Made by a program: the position numbers and the translations under genes. Positions 8,139 to 17,129 of a stretch of DNA of 64,000 nucleotides are shown in pieces. The notes below the pieces were generated by a model. The model was not told the origin of the DNA. It did no database searches and worked only from the letters and a program-made list of their open reading frames with translations. Every line of letters starts with the position of its first letter. Position 1 is the first letter of the stretch. This DNA is from Psychrobacillus sp048572895 (GTDB lineage Bacteria > Bacillota > Bacilli > Bacillales_A > Planococcaceae), in contig NZ_CP183878.1 of NCBI RefSeq assembly GCF_048572895.1, positions 3,410,001 to 3,474,000 of the forward strand. Reading direction: 5' to 3'.

Positions 8139-9053
8139 TCACCCTTCTTCATTAAAAGCTAGTTTCACTGCATCTCTTACAAAGCCTTTTGAATTTAAGA
8201 TCAGTGTCTCTGCTTTTTCTTTTTTGACCTCTGCAATTATCATGACGATAGCAAGTTTTACATCATAATCGGTTTCTTCCAGCACAGATTCAGCTTGTTC
8301 GTATGATACATCGGTAATATTACATACCATTTGTTTCGCACGTTCTCGCAATTTAAAATTACTAGCATTCAGATCTACCATCAAGTTTTTATATACTTTT
8401 CCGATTTTAATCATCGCAGTAGTAGAAATCATGTTAAGAATCATTTTATGGGCGGTAGCCGCACGTAATCTTGTAGAACCAGTCAATACCTCCGGACCTG
8501 TCACAACCTCAATTTTAATATCTGCAAAGTTGCTTATGGTGGAGTGCTCATTACTGGAAAGGCTGACTGTCGTTGCACTGCAAGAATTTGCATGGATAAG
8601 TGCACCTTTCACATAAGGAGTACGACCACTTGCAGCAATACCAATAATGACGTCATTCTCAGTGATAATAAGCTTCTCCAAATCAGTTGCGCCAAGCTGC
8701 TCATCGTCTTCAGCACCTTCTACCGCGTTGAACATAGCTCCTTTTCCACCTGCCAAAACCGCTTGCACCTGCTCATGCGAAGTACTGAACGTTGGTGGGC
8801 ATTCTACTGCATCCAAAACACCAATGCGTCCACTCGTTCCGGCCCCTACATATATAAGTCGCCCTCCACTTTTAAAAGCATTTACGACTTTTTCTACTGT
8901 CTCTTCAATTTGTGGAATCACTTTTTTAACTGCCAACGCAATGGTTTGGTCTTCTTCATTCATAATACTCAAAACTTCATTTGTGGTCATTTCATCAAGT
9001 CTTGTTGATTTTGGATTTGACTCTTCTGTTGCTAACCTTGATAACTTTTCCAT
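8139..9053 (-). CDS. murQ: N-acetylmuramic acid 6-phosphate etherase
   Basis: A 304-residue SIS-fold enzyme that cleaves the lactyl ether of MurNAc-6-phosphate to give GlcNAc-6-phosphate and D-lactate in the cytoplasm. The sugar-phosphate loop GAGTSGRIGVLDA is intact. The two acidic residues needed for catalysis are visible in DAVECPPTF and AVEGAEDD. The opening LATEESNPKSTRLDEMTTNE is diagnostic of MurQ. Length is normal. It is placed between namZ and the GNAT gene and supplies the key step joining MurNAc to central GlcNAc metabolism. Confidence 0.96.
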   Translation of the reverse strand: MEKLSRLATEESNPKSTRLDEMTTNEVLSIMNEEDQTIALAVKKVIPQIEETVEKVVNAFKSGGRLIYVGAGTSGRIGVLDAVECPPTFSTSHEQVQAVLAGGKGAMFNAVEGAEDDEQLGATDLEKLIITENDVIIGIAASGRTPYVKGALIHANSCSATTVSLSSNEHSTISNFADIKIEVVTGPEVLTGSTRLRAATAHKMILNMISTTAMIKIGKVYKNLMVDLNASNFKLRERAKQMVCNITDVSYEQAESVLEETDYDVKLAIVMIIAEVKKEKAETLILNSKGFVRDAVKLAFNEEG

Positions 9054-9065
9054 CGCTCAGCCTTC

Positions 9066-10229
9066 CTATCTATATAGTAAGTATGGTTGCCTCATTTTTA
9101 TAAAGTCGCCTGTATCGAGATTACATTGCTCGAGATATTCCTCTATCTCCCCTACAACCAATTCATTTCTGAGCTGTGCGTTTCCAGCAAGCAGATCAAA
9201 CATAGGATGCTTTAAACTGCCATATTCCAAAAACTTCAGCTCCTTAGGATACAATTTTGCAATGACTGCCAAAATCCGTACAAAAGTTTGTATTGGTTGG
9301 AATGATTGTCGGTCGGTAATATGCAGCTGTATTCCTTCACAGGGTTCACCTGCAAATTTCTGGTATGTAGGCGTGAAAGAAATTGCCCGTGCTCGAACGT
9401 TTCCAAGACCCATCGAATTGGCTTTATCCTGCAATTGCTCCCCTTGTATAAACGGGGCACCTACTATTTCGAAGGGCTGTGTCGTTCCCCGTCCTTCCGA
9501 TAAGTTCGTTCCTTCTATTAAACAAGTACCTGGATACAATAACATCATGTCCAAACTCGTGGTATTCGGAGATGGTGGTATCCAAGGTAATCCTGTCTCA
9601 TGAAAAAATGAATTTCTGTTCCAACCTACCATCTGTATAACCGTCAAATCACAATGAATAGCAAACACTTCATTAAAATAAAGTGACAATTCGCCTACCG
9701 TCATGCCGTGGCGATTTGGGATTGGGTACATCCCTACAAAAGAAGTGAAATTTGCATCGACCAAGTTCCCCTCTACGATATGCCCACCAATTGGATTCGG
9801 GCGATCTAGAATATACATTCTCTTACCTGTACGAGCACAGGCTTCCATCATATAAGCCATTGTGTAAATATACGTATAATAACGTGAGCCAATATCCTGC
9901 ATATCAAATACTATTACGTCAACAGGCTCTAGCATGGCATCAGTTGGTTTTTTCGATTTTCCATATAAGCTAAACACAGGTACCCCTGTCATACTGTGAA
10001 CAGTGTCTGAAAACCTTTCGCCTTCTTTAGTGTTTGTCTTTAGGCCATGCTCCGGTGCATAGAGTGCTGTAAGTTGGATTTGTGGATGCTCATGAAACAA
10101 TCGTATTGTCGAGACGAGCTCGGCATTTGCCCCCGTTTGATTGGTGAGTAGTCCGATACGCTTTCCCTTAAGTTCCTGCACATGACTTTCCATGAAAACG
10201 TCGATACCAAGTTTCACTTTGCGTATCAT
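9066..10229 (-). CDS. namZ: Exo-beta-N-acetylmuramidase NamZ (YbbC, DUF1343)
   Basis: A 387-residue DUF1343 protein (GH171). The opening KLGIDVFMESHVQELKGKRI and the segment DLPNPIGG-like (LDRPNPIGG), HGMTVGEL and LIEGTNLSEGRGT are family signatures. B. subtilis NamZ removes non-reducing-end MurNAc from peptidoglycan fragments. Unlike that secreted protein, no signal peptide is visible here, so it should act in the cytosol on sugars imported by the adjacent ABC transporter. The start overlaps the upstream permease stop as TAATG, implying coupling. Confidence 0.92.
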   Translation of the reverse strand: MIRKVKLGIDVFMESHVQELKGKRIGLLTNQTGANAELVSTIRLFHEHPQIQLTALYAPEHGLKTNTKEGERFSDTVHSMTGVPVFSLYGKSKKPTDAMLEPVDVIVFDMQDIGSRYYTYIYTMAYMMEACARTGKRMYILDRPNPIGGHIVEGNLVDANFTSFVGMYPIPNRHGMTVGELSLYFNEVFAIHCDLTVIQMVGWNRNSFFHETGLPWIPPSPNTTSLDMMLLYPGTCLIEGTNLSEGRGTTQPFEIVGAPFIQGEQLQDKANSMGLGNVRARAISFTPTYQKFAGEPCEGIQLHITDRQSFQPIQTFVRILAVIAKLYPKELKFLEYGSLKHPMFDLLAGNAQLRNELVVGEIEEYLEQCNLDTGDFIKMRQPYLLYR

Positions 10230-11197
10230 TATTCCTTCACACCACCAAAAGTCAAACCTTTAATAAAGTAACGTTGGAATAGGATAAATACAATAATCAT
10301 TGGAATCGCAGCAACTGCAGCACCACTCATCAATAACTTGAAGCTTGCTAGATTTGCATCCTGCAATGTTTTTAATCCTACTGGTAACGTGTACAATTCT
10401 GCGCTATTTAAGACGATAATCGGCCATAGGAAAGAGTTCCATACACTCATGAATGTGAAGATTCCAAGTGCTGCAAGTCCTGGTTTAGCTAGGGGTAGAA
10501 CCACTGTCCAAAACGTCTTCCATTCACTCGCACCATCCATTTTGGCTGCTTCTAGAAGCTCATCTGGAATGGAAAACATGAACTGTCTCATCAAGAACAC
10601 TCCAAATACCATAGATAAATCAGGCAAAATTAAAGCCCAATGAGTATCCATTAAACCTAAGTTCCCAACCATAATGAACAAAGGAACAAGTGTTACTTGC
10701 CCTGGGATCATCATCGTTGAAATAATAATCCAGAAAATCAGGTTTCGACCAGGGAATTTCTTCTTTGCCAGTACATAGCCCGCCATTGAATCGATCAGTA
10801 AAATACCGAGTGTCACGACGACTGAAATGTATACGCTATTGAAAAACCATTTCCCAACATCATGCTTTTGGAACAAGCTTTTGTAGCTAGAAAATGTATT
10901 ATCAACAATATGATCCATCATCCCGCGGTGGTAAGCCTCTTGTTTAGAGTCCCCCTCTTTTGCTGCTTCTCTTGCCTCTCCCCAGTGCTCAAAATAGAGA
11001 GGTATTCCCATTGGATACATTTTCGGTGGATTGGCATCCACATATGAAACAGGACGTTCCATATCCTCCGATTGATAACTGCTTAGCTGGAGGGAAGTGG
11101 AGAAAACCCAATACAGTGGAAGTAAAGAAACCACTGCAAATACGGAAAGCAAAACAAAAATAATTAGTTTGTTCAATTTATTTTTTTGTTTCATCAT
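10229..11197 (-). CDS. Sugar ABC transporter permease (MalG-like)
   Basis: An inner-membrane permease of 322 residues with six expected membrane helices and the EAA loop around LLEAAKMDGASEWKTFWTVVLP that contacts the ATPase. A long extracytoplasmic stretch between helices 1 and 2 is unusual for the family. The start is the first of two ATG codons with GGAGG ten bases upstream; an in-frame GTG seven codons earlier has none. It pairs with the MalF-like permease upstream. No ATPase gene is present in the operon, so a shared MsmX-type ATPase elsewhere in the genome is likely. Confidence 0.9.
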   Translation of the reverse strand: MMKQKNKLNKLIIFVLLSVFAVVSLLPLYWVFSTSLQLSSYQSEDMERPVSYVDANPPKMYPMGIPLYFEHWGEAREAAKEGDSKQEAYHRGMMDHIVDNTFSSYKSLFQKHDVGKWFFNSVYISVVVTLGILLIDSMAGYVLAKKKFPGRNLIFWIIISTMMIPGQVTLVPLFIMVGNLGLMDTHWALILPDLSMVFGVFLMRQFMFSIPDELLEAAKMDGASEWKTFWTVVLPLAKPGLAALGIFTFMSVWNSFLWPIIVLNSAELYTLPVGLKTLQDANLASFKLLMSGAAVAAIPMIIVFILFQRYFIKGLTFGGVKE

Positions 11198-11214
11198 AAT
11201 TATCAATCCTCCAA

Positions 11215-12159
11215 TCACTCATCATGTCGAAGTACCCGGAACTGGATAATCGAGAAGATGAGGATGATAACAAACAATACTACTGATTGAGCCGCAGCAA
11301 GTCCAAATTCGAAATCCCGGAAACCTGTCTTATAGATTAAATGAACCAATGTTTCCGTTGCACTTCCCGGTCCACCGCCAGTCATCATGATGATCTGGGT
11401 GAAAACCTGGAATGAACCAATCGTACTTAGCAAAACAAGATATAACGTCGTTGGCTTCAATAATGGAATTGTAATGTGAAGCCATTGCTTGAAGGTACTC
11501 GCGCCATCAATTCGAGCTGCTTCGTAAAGAGATTGAGAAATCGATCCCATGGAAGCAAGATACATGATGATTCCTACACCGAACGGAATTAGACATTGCA
11601 TGATAATTAATGCCCAAAGTGCACTTCCTGACTGCCCGAGCCAATTTATCTGTTCAATACCAAACCAGCCAAGTACATAGTTGAACAATCCAAACTCATA
11701 ATTGTACATCCAACGCCATACCATCGCGATGATTACCATCGAAGTTACCGTTGGCAAATAGAAAGCCGATCTGAATAGACTTTGTGAAAACTTTCCAAGT
11801 GCAAATATCATAGAAGAAATTACGAGTGCACTAATCACACCAAATGGTACTGTTACAACCGTGAACAACAACGTATTTTTCAAGGCAATTCGGAATGCTT
11901 CACTCTCAAAAACTTTTATGTAGTTATCTAGGCCTGCAAACTCACTGCCAAACACTTTGTGATCCTGAAATGAAAGGACAAATGCCCAAATCACTGGAAT
12001 CGCAATGAATAGAGTGAATAAAATTAGTTTTGGCAATAAAAAGAGATAGGCGCTATAATTTTTCTTCATTTGTTGAAAAACACTTTTATTCGTTTTTTTT
12101 ATAACCTTTAATTTCTCCGTTTCTTTTTTGGGTACAGTACCCATCGGAATTTGAGCCAT
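11215..12159 (-). CDS. Sugar ABC transporter permease (MalF-like)
   Basis: A 314-residue membrane permease. A cytoplasmic N-terminal tail rich in lysine is followed by six predicted helices. The EAA loop (SLYEAARIDGASTFKQWLHI) is clear. AGGAGG precedes the ATG. Together with the MalG-like partner and the lipoprotein receptor it forms a CUT1-type importer, presumably for MurNAc-containing sugars or GlcNAc-MurNAc disaccharides, given the cytosolic hydrolases encoded around it. Confidence 0.92.
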   Translation of the reverse strand: MAQIPMGTVPKKETEKLKVIKKTNKSVFQQMKKNYSAYLFLLPKLILFTLFIAIPVIWAFVLSFQDHKVFGSEFAGLDNYIKVFESEAFRIALKNTLLFTVVTVPFGVISALVISSMIFALGKFSQSLFRSAFYLPTVTSMVIIAMVWRWMYNYEFGLFNYVLGWFGIEQINWLGQSGSALWALIIMQCLIPFGVGIIMYLASMGSISQSLYEAARIDGASTFKQWLHITIPLLKPTTLYLVLLSTIGSFQVFTQIIMMTGGGPGSATETLVHLIYKTGFRDFEFGLAAAQSVVLFVIILIFSIIQFRVLRHDE

Positions 12160-12181
12160 TTTGGGAAACCTCCTAAAAATG

Positions 12182-12211
12182 AAGCAGGCTTGCGTAATGC
12201 AGAGCCTGCTT
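12182..12211 (-). terminator. Intercistronic hairpin between receptor and permease genes
   Basis: AAGCAGGCT pairs perfectly with AGCCTGCTT, and on the minus strand it is followed by a short T-rich stretch. Hairpins at this spot in importer operons commonly let the receptor mRNA be more abundant than the permease mRNA, by partial termination or by blocking 3' exonucleases. Confidence 0.65.
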
Positions 12212-12219
12212 AATGTTGG

Positions 12220-13551
12220 TTATTTTAATAATTCGTCCACAGCTTTTTTCGCATCTGCCATTGCATCTTCAGCTGTTTTTTCACCATTGAATACTAATTG
12301 AAGTTGTGCTTGAATTGCTTCATCAATTTTTTTCCACTCTGGATGACGAGGAAGCATAACCACTTGGTCAGACATTTCCATTGCACGAGTCATTTCTGGA
12401 TTGTCTTTGAATGGATCCATTTCAGATGCACTAATACGTGCAGGGAAAATACCATAATTTTGTGCCATATTATACTGTTCTTCTGCAGTTGATACGAATT
12501 TCATGAAGTCAGCTACTGCTGCTTTTTTATTCGCTTCTTCTTGGTGGAACATAATCCATCCACCAACACCACCGATTGTAGATGAAGATTCATTTTCTCC
12601 TGTTGGATATTCCGCTACAGCAAAGTTAGTAGGGTATGCTCCCTGTGCGGCTCCAATTGCCCATGTTGCCCATGGTTGCATTGCTACCGTACGCTGCTCT
12701 TCATTGGCCCACGCTTGGAATGTTCCACCTACATCTGCGCCACCATGAGTTTCAGGCGCCACTTTTTCTGTCAGCTTTAAATCGGCCAAATCTTGGATTG
12801 CTTGAATAGCTTCTGGTGAATCAAATGTGAACTCCGTCATATCTTCGTTAAGTGGTGATCCTCCATTTTTGTAGAAGAATGGCCAAGCTTCATAATAGCC
12901 AGGCATAATATACGTAGAGAACCCGTAAACGTCTGTCTTTCCGTCACCATCGCGGTCAAACGTCAGTTTCTTCGTAGCATCTAAAAACTCATCATATGTC
13001 CACTTTCCATTTTCAGGAGGAGTCACGCCTGCTTCTTCAAATAAATCTAAGTTCAATAACATCGAGTGCAACGTGATACTGTTTGGAATACCGTATAATT
13101 TATCATCATATGTGTAAGCTTCCAAAGCATTTTCATAAAAATCTGCTTTTTCATCCTTATCCAAGAACGCATCTAGTGGTTCCACTACCCCTTGCTCAAT
13201 ATGTTCGATACTAACTGCACTACCACTAATATCAACTGGAGCAATATCCGGCCATGATTTTCCAGCAATTGCTACGCCTAGTTTATCGCCCATTTCTGCC
13301 CAAGGAACTTGTACAAGCTCAACTTCGACGCCTTCATTAGCCTCTTCATATTCCTTGATCTTCGCTTCCATCCAGTGGAATTTATTGTCGTCTTTGTCGG
13401 GCCATCTCGGACCATCCCAAATTGTGATTTTCCCCTTGAACTCTTCCGCATTGCCGACCTCTTCAGAATCACCACTACATGCAGCCAAAACTGCTGCTGC
13501 TATACCTAGTGTTGCAAGTGCAAGTGCTGATTTTTTAAACACTTTCTTCAT
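12220..13551 (-). CDS. Sugar-binding lipoprotein of the ABC importer
   Basis: A 443-residue extracellular solute-binding protein, family 1. A lysine-rich N-terminus, a hydrophobic stretch and the lipobox LAAC give a lipoprotein anchored outside the membrane. Acidic, aromatic-rich mature sequence (WDGPRWPDKDD, GWIMFHQEE) fits oligosaccharide binding. Start chosen at the ATG eight bases after GGGGGA; ATG and TTG codons upstream lie in or before that site. It is cotranscribed with anmK upstream and the two permeases downstream, so the ligand is probably an (anhydro)muramyl sugar; this is inference. Confidence 0.92.
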   Translation of the reverse strand: MKKVFKKSALALATLGIAAAVLAACSGDSEEVGNAEEFKGKITIWDGPRWPDKDDNKFHWMEAKIKEYEEANEGVEVELVQVPWAEMGDKLGVAIAGKSWPDIAPVDISGSAVSIEHIEQGVVEPLDAFLDKDEKADFYENALEAYTYDDKLYGIPNSITLHSMLLNLDLFEEAGVTPPENGKWTYDEFLDATKKLTFDRDGDGKTDVYGFSTYIMPGYYEAWPFFYKNGGSPLNEDMTEFTFDSPEAIQAIQDLADLKLTEKVAPETHGGADVGGTFQAWANEEQRTVAMQPWATWAIGAAQGAYPTNFAVAEYPTGENESSSTIGGVGGWIMFHQEEANKKAAVADFMKFVSTAEEQYNMAQNYGIFPARISASEMDPFKDNPEMTRAMEMSDQVVMLPRHPEWKKIDEAIQAQLQLVFNGEKTAEDAMADAKKAVDELLK

Positions 13552-13575
13552 TTTCATTTCCCCCAATCGTCGATT

Positions 13576-14742
13576 TTACCACGCAATTTTCCCCAAAATT
13601 GTTTGTCTGTTTGCTCCTGTTGTCGAGGGTAAATTATTTGGAACTTTTTGAAATCCTAAATAACCAAGTAATGCAAATACAAAAGCTTCTTTCGCATCAC
13701 TGTTGAAACCAATTTCATCTAATGCTTTCACTTTGACTTGATTTGGAAGCAACTTAGTCAAATATGATAAAAGCGTCTTGTTATGGACACCTCCACCACT
13801 GATAATTACTTCCTTCAATTCATAGGACTTCACGTATTGTTCAATCTCAAGAGCTAATGATTTAGCAGTTAACATAGTGACCGTAGCAATTTTGTCTACT
13901 GCTGAACAGCCATATTCGTCTCCTTGGTTCCATAGCTTTTCAGCATATGCAGCACCAAACAACTCTCTGCCTGTACTTTTAGGTGCAGGTATTGAAAAGT
14001 AATCATTCTTCATCAGCCGATTCAACCATTCCGAATGGACGTTACCTGATTTAGCTAAGTCTCCGTTAGAATCGTAGCTTTGCTTACCACCAGTGTACTT
14101 GGAGACAAAGAAATCAATCATCATGTTTCCCGGTCCAGTATCATACGCCAGAACTTGTTTCGTACTTTGAGCAGGAGCTAACACTGTAATATTGGCAATT
14201 CCTCCAATATTAACGAGCACCCGACCATTCGTACTAGATTGAAAAAGAAGTTGGTCTGCAAATGGTACGAGTGGAGCACCCTGCCCTCCAGCTGCCATAT
14301 CTCGCGTTCGGAAATCACCAATTACCGGCTTATCTGCATACTCAGCCAAGGCTGAAATATCACCAATTTGCAAGGTATTGGGCCTTGCAAACTCCCGATG
14401 ACTTACTGCGATTGGCTCGTGCCAAATCGTTTGTCCATGTGAGCTGATCAAATCTATCGATGCGTATTCAATCTCTGAATCTACTAAAGAATCCTTGATG
14501 AGCTTTGCATACAGTTCACCTAAATACATATTCATCGAAGATACATGATTAAGTGGGGCTAATGGATCCATTAGCTGGAATAGCTGAGCTGTCAATTCTT
14601 CTGAGTATGCCATTGTCACGAAATGCTTTAGTTCATACGTTAGCTTGTCAGAATCGAACGAGAAATCAGCAATAGCGATATCGAGTCCATCAAGCGATGT
14701 ACCTGACATTAATCCACAAACACGCATGGGCTTCACGAGCAT
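13576..14742 (-). CDS. anmK: Anhydro-N-acetylmuramic acid kinase
   Basis: A 388-residue kinase of the ASKHA fold that hydrolyses and phosphorylates 1,6-anhydro-MurNAc to MurNAc-6-phosphate, the substrate of MurQ. The signature RVCGLMSGTSLDGLDIA opens the protein; SSHGQTIWHEP, GPGNMMIDFF and ISGGGVHNKTL follow in order, as in E. coli AnmK. Transcription appears to begin just upstream, at a promoter carrying a cre site and an operator-like dyad. The ATG is two bases from its AAGGGA site, so a GTG two codons later is a possible real start. Confidence 0.95.
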   Translation of the reverse strand: MLVKPMRVCGLMSGTSLDGLDIAIADFSFDSDKLTYELKHFVTMAYSEELTAQLFQLMDPLAPLNHVSSMNMYLGELYAKLIKDSLVDSEIEYASIDLISSHGQTIWHEPIAVSHREFARPNTLQIGDISALAEYADKPVIGDFRTRDMAAGGQGAPLVPFADQLLFQSSTNGRVLVNIGGIANITVLAPAQSTKQVLAYDTGPGNMMIDFFVSKYTGGKQSYDSNGDLAKSGNVHSEWLNRLMKNDYFSIPAPKSTGRELFGAAYAEKLWNQGDEYGCSAVDKIATVTMLTAKSLALEIEQYVKSYELKEVIISGGGVHNKTLLSYLTKLLPNQVKVKALDEIGFNSDAKEAFVFALLGYLGFQKVPNNLPSTTGANRQTILGKIAW

Positions 14743-14754
14743 CTTCCCTTTCTA

Positions 14755-14768
14755 TAAAAGCGCTTACA
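14755..14768 (-). promoter_or_regulatory. CcpA catabolite-repression site (cre)
   Basis: On the minus strand the 14 bases read TGTAAGCGCTTTTA, matching the Bacillus cre consensus around the CG centre. It lies at or just after the predicted transcription start of the anmK promoter, the position where CcpA blocks transcription. Preferred sugars should therefore repress the downstream half of the operon. Confidence 0.75.
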
Positions 14769-14771
14769 CAT

Positions 14772-14800
14772 AGTTTAGTTGTTTCGAAATTAAATATCAA
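14772..14800 (-). promoter_or_regulatory. Internal sigma-A promoter for anmK and downstream genes, with operator-like dyad
   Basis: TTGATA and TAAACT are separated by 17 bases on the minus strand. Between and over them (14786-14798) lies GAAAT-N3-ATATC, one mismatch from the GAAAT-N3-ATTTC dyad found at the first promoter of the operon. It is a probable second MurR site. Confidence 0.6.
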
Positions 14801-14832
14801 TACTTTTTTAATATTCTAAAAAAAAATATCAT

Positions 14833-16401
14833 TTAGAATAATGTTACAGGCAATTTCCCATTAATTTCTATTCTTCCAACTAAATACTCCGCTACTACTT
14901 CAAATGCCGTTTGGGTGAACTCAAATGCACAAATCATTCGGTTCGCTTGTGGAAAGTAGGAGGCATCGAAAGGCGAACGAATCGCTACCACATCCACTGG
15001 CTTCCCAGAAGCGATTAATTGATGAACGAGCTTCTGCTGATTTCCATTCTGTACTGCATTAAGTGTAAGCACTACGATATGGTCGTAGTTATTCACTTTG
15101 TCTATAGCATTTTCCAACGCTTCTTCATATTGGGCTGGATCCATTTCGATTACATCAAGTTGTGAATGAACTTTCTTTAGTTTTTCAGCCATTTCAAGAG
15201 TTGCATAGCGCTTATCCTCGACCATAGTTGCGTAAACGTTTGTCGGGTAGATTAATAGAACTCGATCATTCGCTTGAATCGATTTACCTTCCCTACTAAC
15301 CAATGTGATTCCATCCTTATAGATTGTCTTCATTTGGTCTTGATGTAGCTGTGAACCAACGAAGCTCGCGACTTCTTGTATTCTCTCAATCTCTTCCCAA
15401 GACGTGTAATGGGATATCATTCGTTCAATTCGGTTAATTGATTGATCAATTTGTTCCTCTACTATCCTATTATTTTCTACAGCCTCCACCAACTTTAAGA
15501 TAGACCCCTCCTGCAAGGAATGGATATGGGATACCATGACTAAGTCAACACCCGCTTCTATCGCCTTGACACATCCGTTTACTGTACCAATTCCTTTTGC
15601 AATAGCATCCATTTCCATACAATCTGTAGTAATAACGCCATCAAAACCTAATTCTTCTCGGAGAAGCCCTGTAATCACCGAGCGAGACAAAGTTGCAGGA
15701 GTGTTTGACTCTTTTTCGAGCGCTGGGAAATACACATGAGCACTCATAATGGCATCTGCTCCAGCTGCGATACAGTCCTTGAACGGTACCAACTCAATCT
15801 CATGCAACCTTTTCAAATCATGTCCAATCACAGGTAAATCCAAATGGGAGTCCACACTTGTATCTCCATGACCTGGAAAATGTTTCAGAGTCGTCATAAT
15901 TCCTGCTGCCTGCATCCCGAGCATTGAGTTCTTCGCCATTTCCGTCACTTCCTGCGCATTTTCACCAAATGAACGTACACCAATGACTGGATTTTCCGGG
16001 TTATTATTCACATCAACGACAGGAGCCAAGTTCCAGTTGATGCCAAGTGCTTTCAATTCTTTTCCAGTCAAAAAACCAGCACTGCGCGCATGGTTTGGCT
16101 TATGAGTTGCCCCGAGTAGCATGGCTCCCGGGATGATGGTCGTACCTTCACCGAGTCTGCGGACCACACCATTTTCCTGATCAATACAAATTAATAATGG
16201 AGAACTATATCCTGCTGCCTTCGCCTCTCTTTGCAAGCTTTTAGTCAGGGCTAATATTTCCTGCGGCGTACCAATGTTTCGCCCAAATAGTATGACACCG
16301 CCAATATGATATTCGTGAATTAAGTGTTTTATCTCGTCCGACATTATAATACCCTTAAAACCAGCTATCATTAATTTGCCCACTTTTTTATGCAAGCTCA
16401 T
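14833..16401 (-). CDS. nagZ: Beta-N-acetylglucosaminidase NagZ (GH3)
   Basis: A 522-residue family-3 glycosidase removing terminal GlcNAc from muropeptides and GlcNAc-MurNAc. The motif KHFPGHGDTSVDSHLDLP carries the Asp-His acid/base pair typical of NagZ. The nucleophile Asp lies in GVITTDCMEMDAI. A C-terminal domain follows, as in Firmicute NagZ. No signal peptide is visible (the protein opens MSLHKKVGKLMIAGF), so it should be cytosolic, unlike the secreted B. subtilis enzyme. It overlaps closely with the deacetylase gene upstream. Confidence 0.93.
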   Translation of the reverse strand: MSLHKKVGKLMIAGFKGIIMSDEIKHLIHEYHIGGVILFGRNIGTPQEILALTKSLQREAKAAGYSSPLLICIDQENGVVRRLGEGTTIIPGAMLLGATHKPNHARSAGFLTGKELKALGINWNLAPVVDVNNNPENPVIGVRSFGENAQEVTEMAKNSMLGMQAAGIMTTLKHFPGHGDTSVDSHLDLPVIGHDLKRLHEIELVPFKDCIAAGADAIMSAHVYFPALEKESNTPATLSRSVITGLLREELGFDGVITTDCMEMDAIAKGIGTVNGCVKAIEAGVDLVMVSHIHSLQEGSILKLVEAVENNRIVEEQIDQSINRIERMISHYTSWEEIERIQEVASFVGSQLHQDQMKTIYKDGITLVSREGKSIQANDRVLLIYPTNVYATMVEDKRYATLEMAEKLKKVHSQLDVIEMDPAQYEEALENAIDKVNNYDHIVVLTLNAVQNGNQQKLVHQLIASGKPVDVVAIRSPFDASYFPQANRMICAFEFTQTAFEVVAEYLVGRIEINGKLPVTLF

Positions 16402-16402
16402 T

Positions 16403-17119
16403 TTATACCTCCTTCATAATAGGGAATCCTGGGATATGCCCTTCACGGCGAATATGCAGCCCTTTTGAGTTTTGTAGGGTCTGAGCGTATTTCGTTCTAC
16501 CCAAACATCCACGTGTTGTACCAAGTGCTTTGTAATAGTCATAGTATCTGAAACTAGTAGAGTTCATGATGAACCAATAACAGGACAAAGCTTCCAAGTA
16601 TGCATCAAATGAATCCGTGACATCTACATAAATATCTGGTTCATACCCCTCCATATCCTCCCAGTTTTCACTATGGAATACTCGTCGGAGTCCATGTGGT
16701 GGCAGCCCCCCTAAATCAAAACCGGGCAAGGAAGCCTTCAACCATGCATCCTGTACAATTTTCTGACATAGAGCATGATCCGGATGCATACTATTCACCC
16801 AATGTGTTATGACGAAATCTGGTTTTTCTTTTCGGAAAATAGTTGCAACTTCTTTTACTAGCTCTTCATTGAAAGTCAGCTCTGCATCCCTGTGATTTAA
16901 CGTAATGCTCGTGCCTCCTAAGATGGTTGCTGCCTTGTTTGCTTCCTCTATCTTTTGCTTGCGATAGGTCTCGACATCCAAGTGGTCTGGTGCTCCTTTT
17001 TCTCCTGCCGTTAAATGAAGAAACGTGACCTTATAACCTGCTTGTGCGTATTTGTGTGCAATTGCACCAGCTTGAATCTCTCCATCTCCGCAATGTGCCC
17101 CAACGATCATTAAATGCAT
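16403..17119 (-). CDS. PIG-L/LmbE-family N-deacetylase
   Basis: A 238-residue zinc deacetylase of the PIG-L family (relatives: BshB, GlcNAc-PI deacetylase). The metal site normally written AHPDDE is here AHCGDGE near the N-terminus, retaining His, Asp and Glu; the third ligand is in HPDH at about residue 124. The Pro-Asp to Cys-Gly change is unusual. Only a base or so separates it from nagZ. A role in deacetylating GlcNAc or a MurNAc derivative released by NagZ is inferred; bacillithiol synthesis is unlikely in this context. Confidence 0.82.
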   Translation of the reverse strand: MHLMIVGAHCGDGEIQAGAIAHKYAQAGYKVTFLHLTAGEKGAPDHLDVETYRKQKIEEANKAATILGGTSITLNHRDAELTFNEELVKEVATIFRKEKPDFVITHWVNSMHPDHALCQKIVQDAWLKASLPGFDLGGLPPHGLRRVFHSENWEDMEGYEPDIYVDVTDSFDAYLEALSCYWFIMNSTSFRYYDYYKALGTTRGCLGRTKYAQTLQNSKGLHIRREGHIPGFPIMKEV

Positions 17120-17129
17120 ACCAACACTC

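Noticed and set aside
8647..9603. Long plus-strand open frame of 318 codons opposite murQ and namZ
   Set aside because: It is a shadow of two clear genes on the minus strand: serine/proline-rich low-complexity translation, no ribosome binding site, no recognisable domain.
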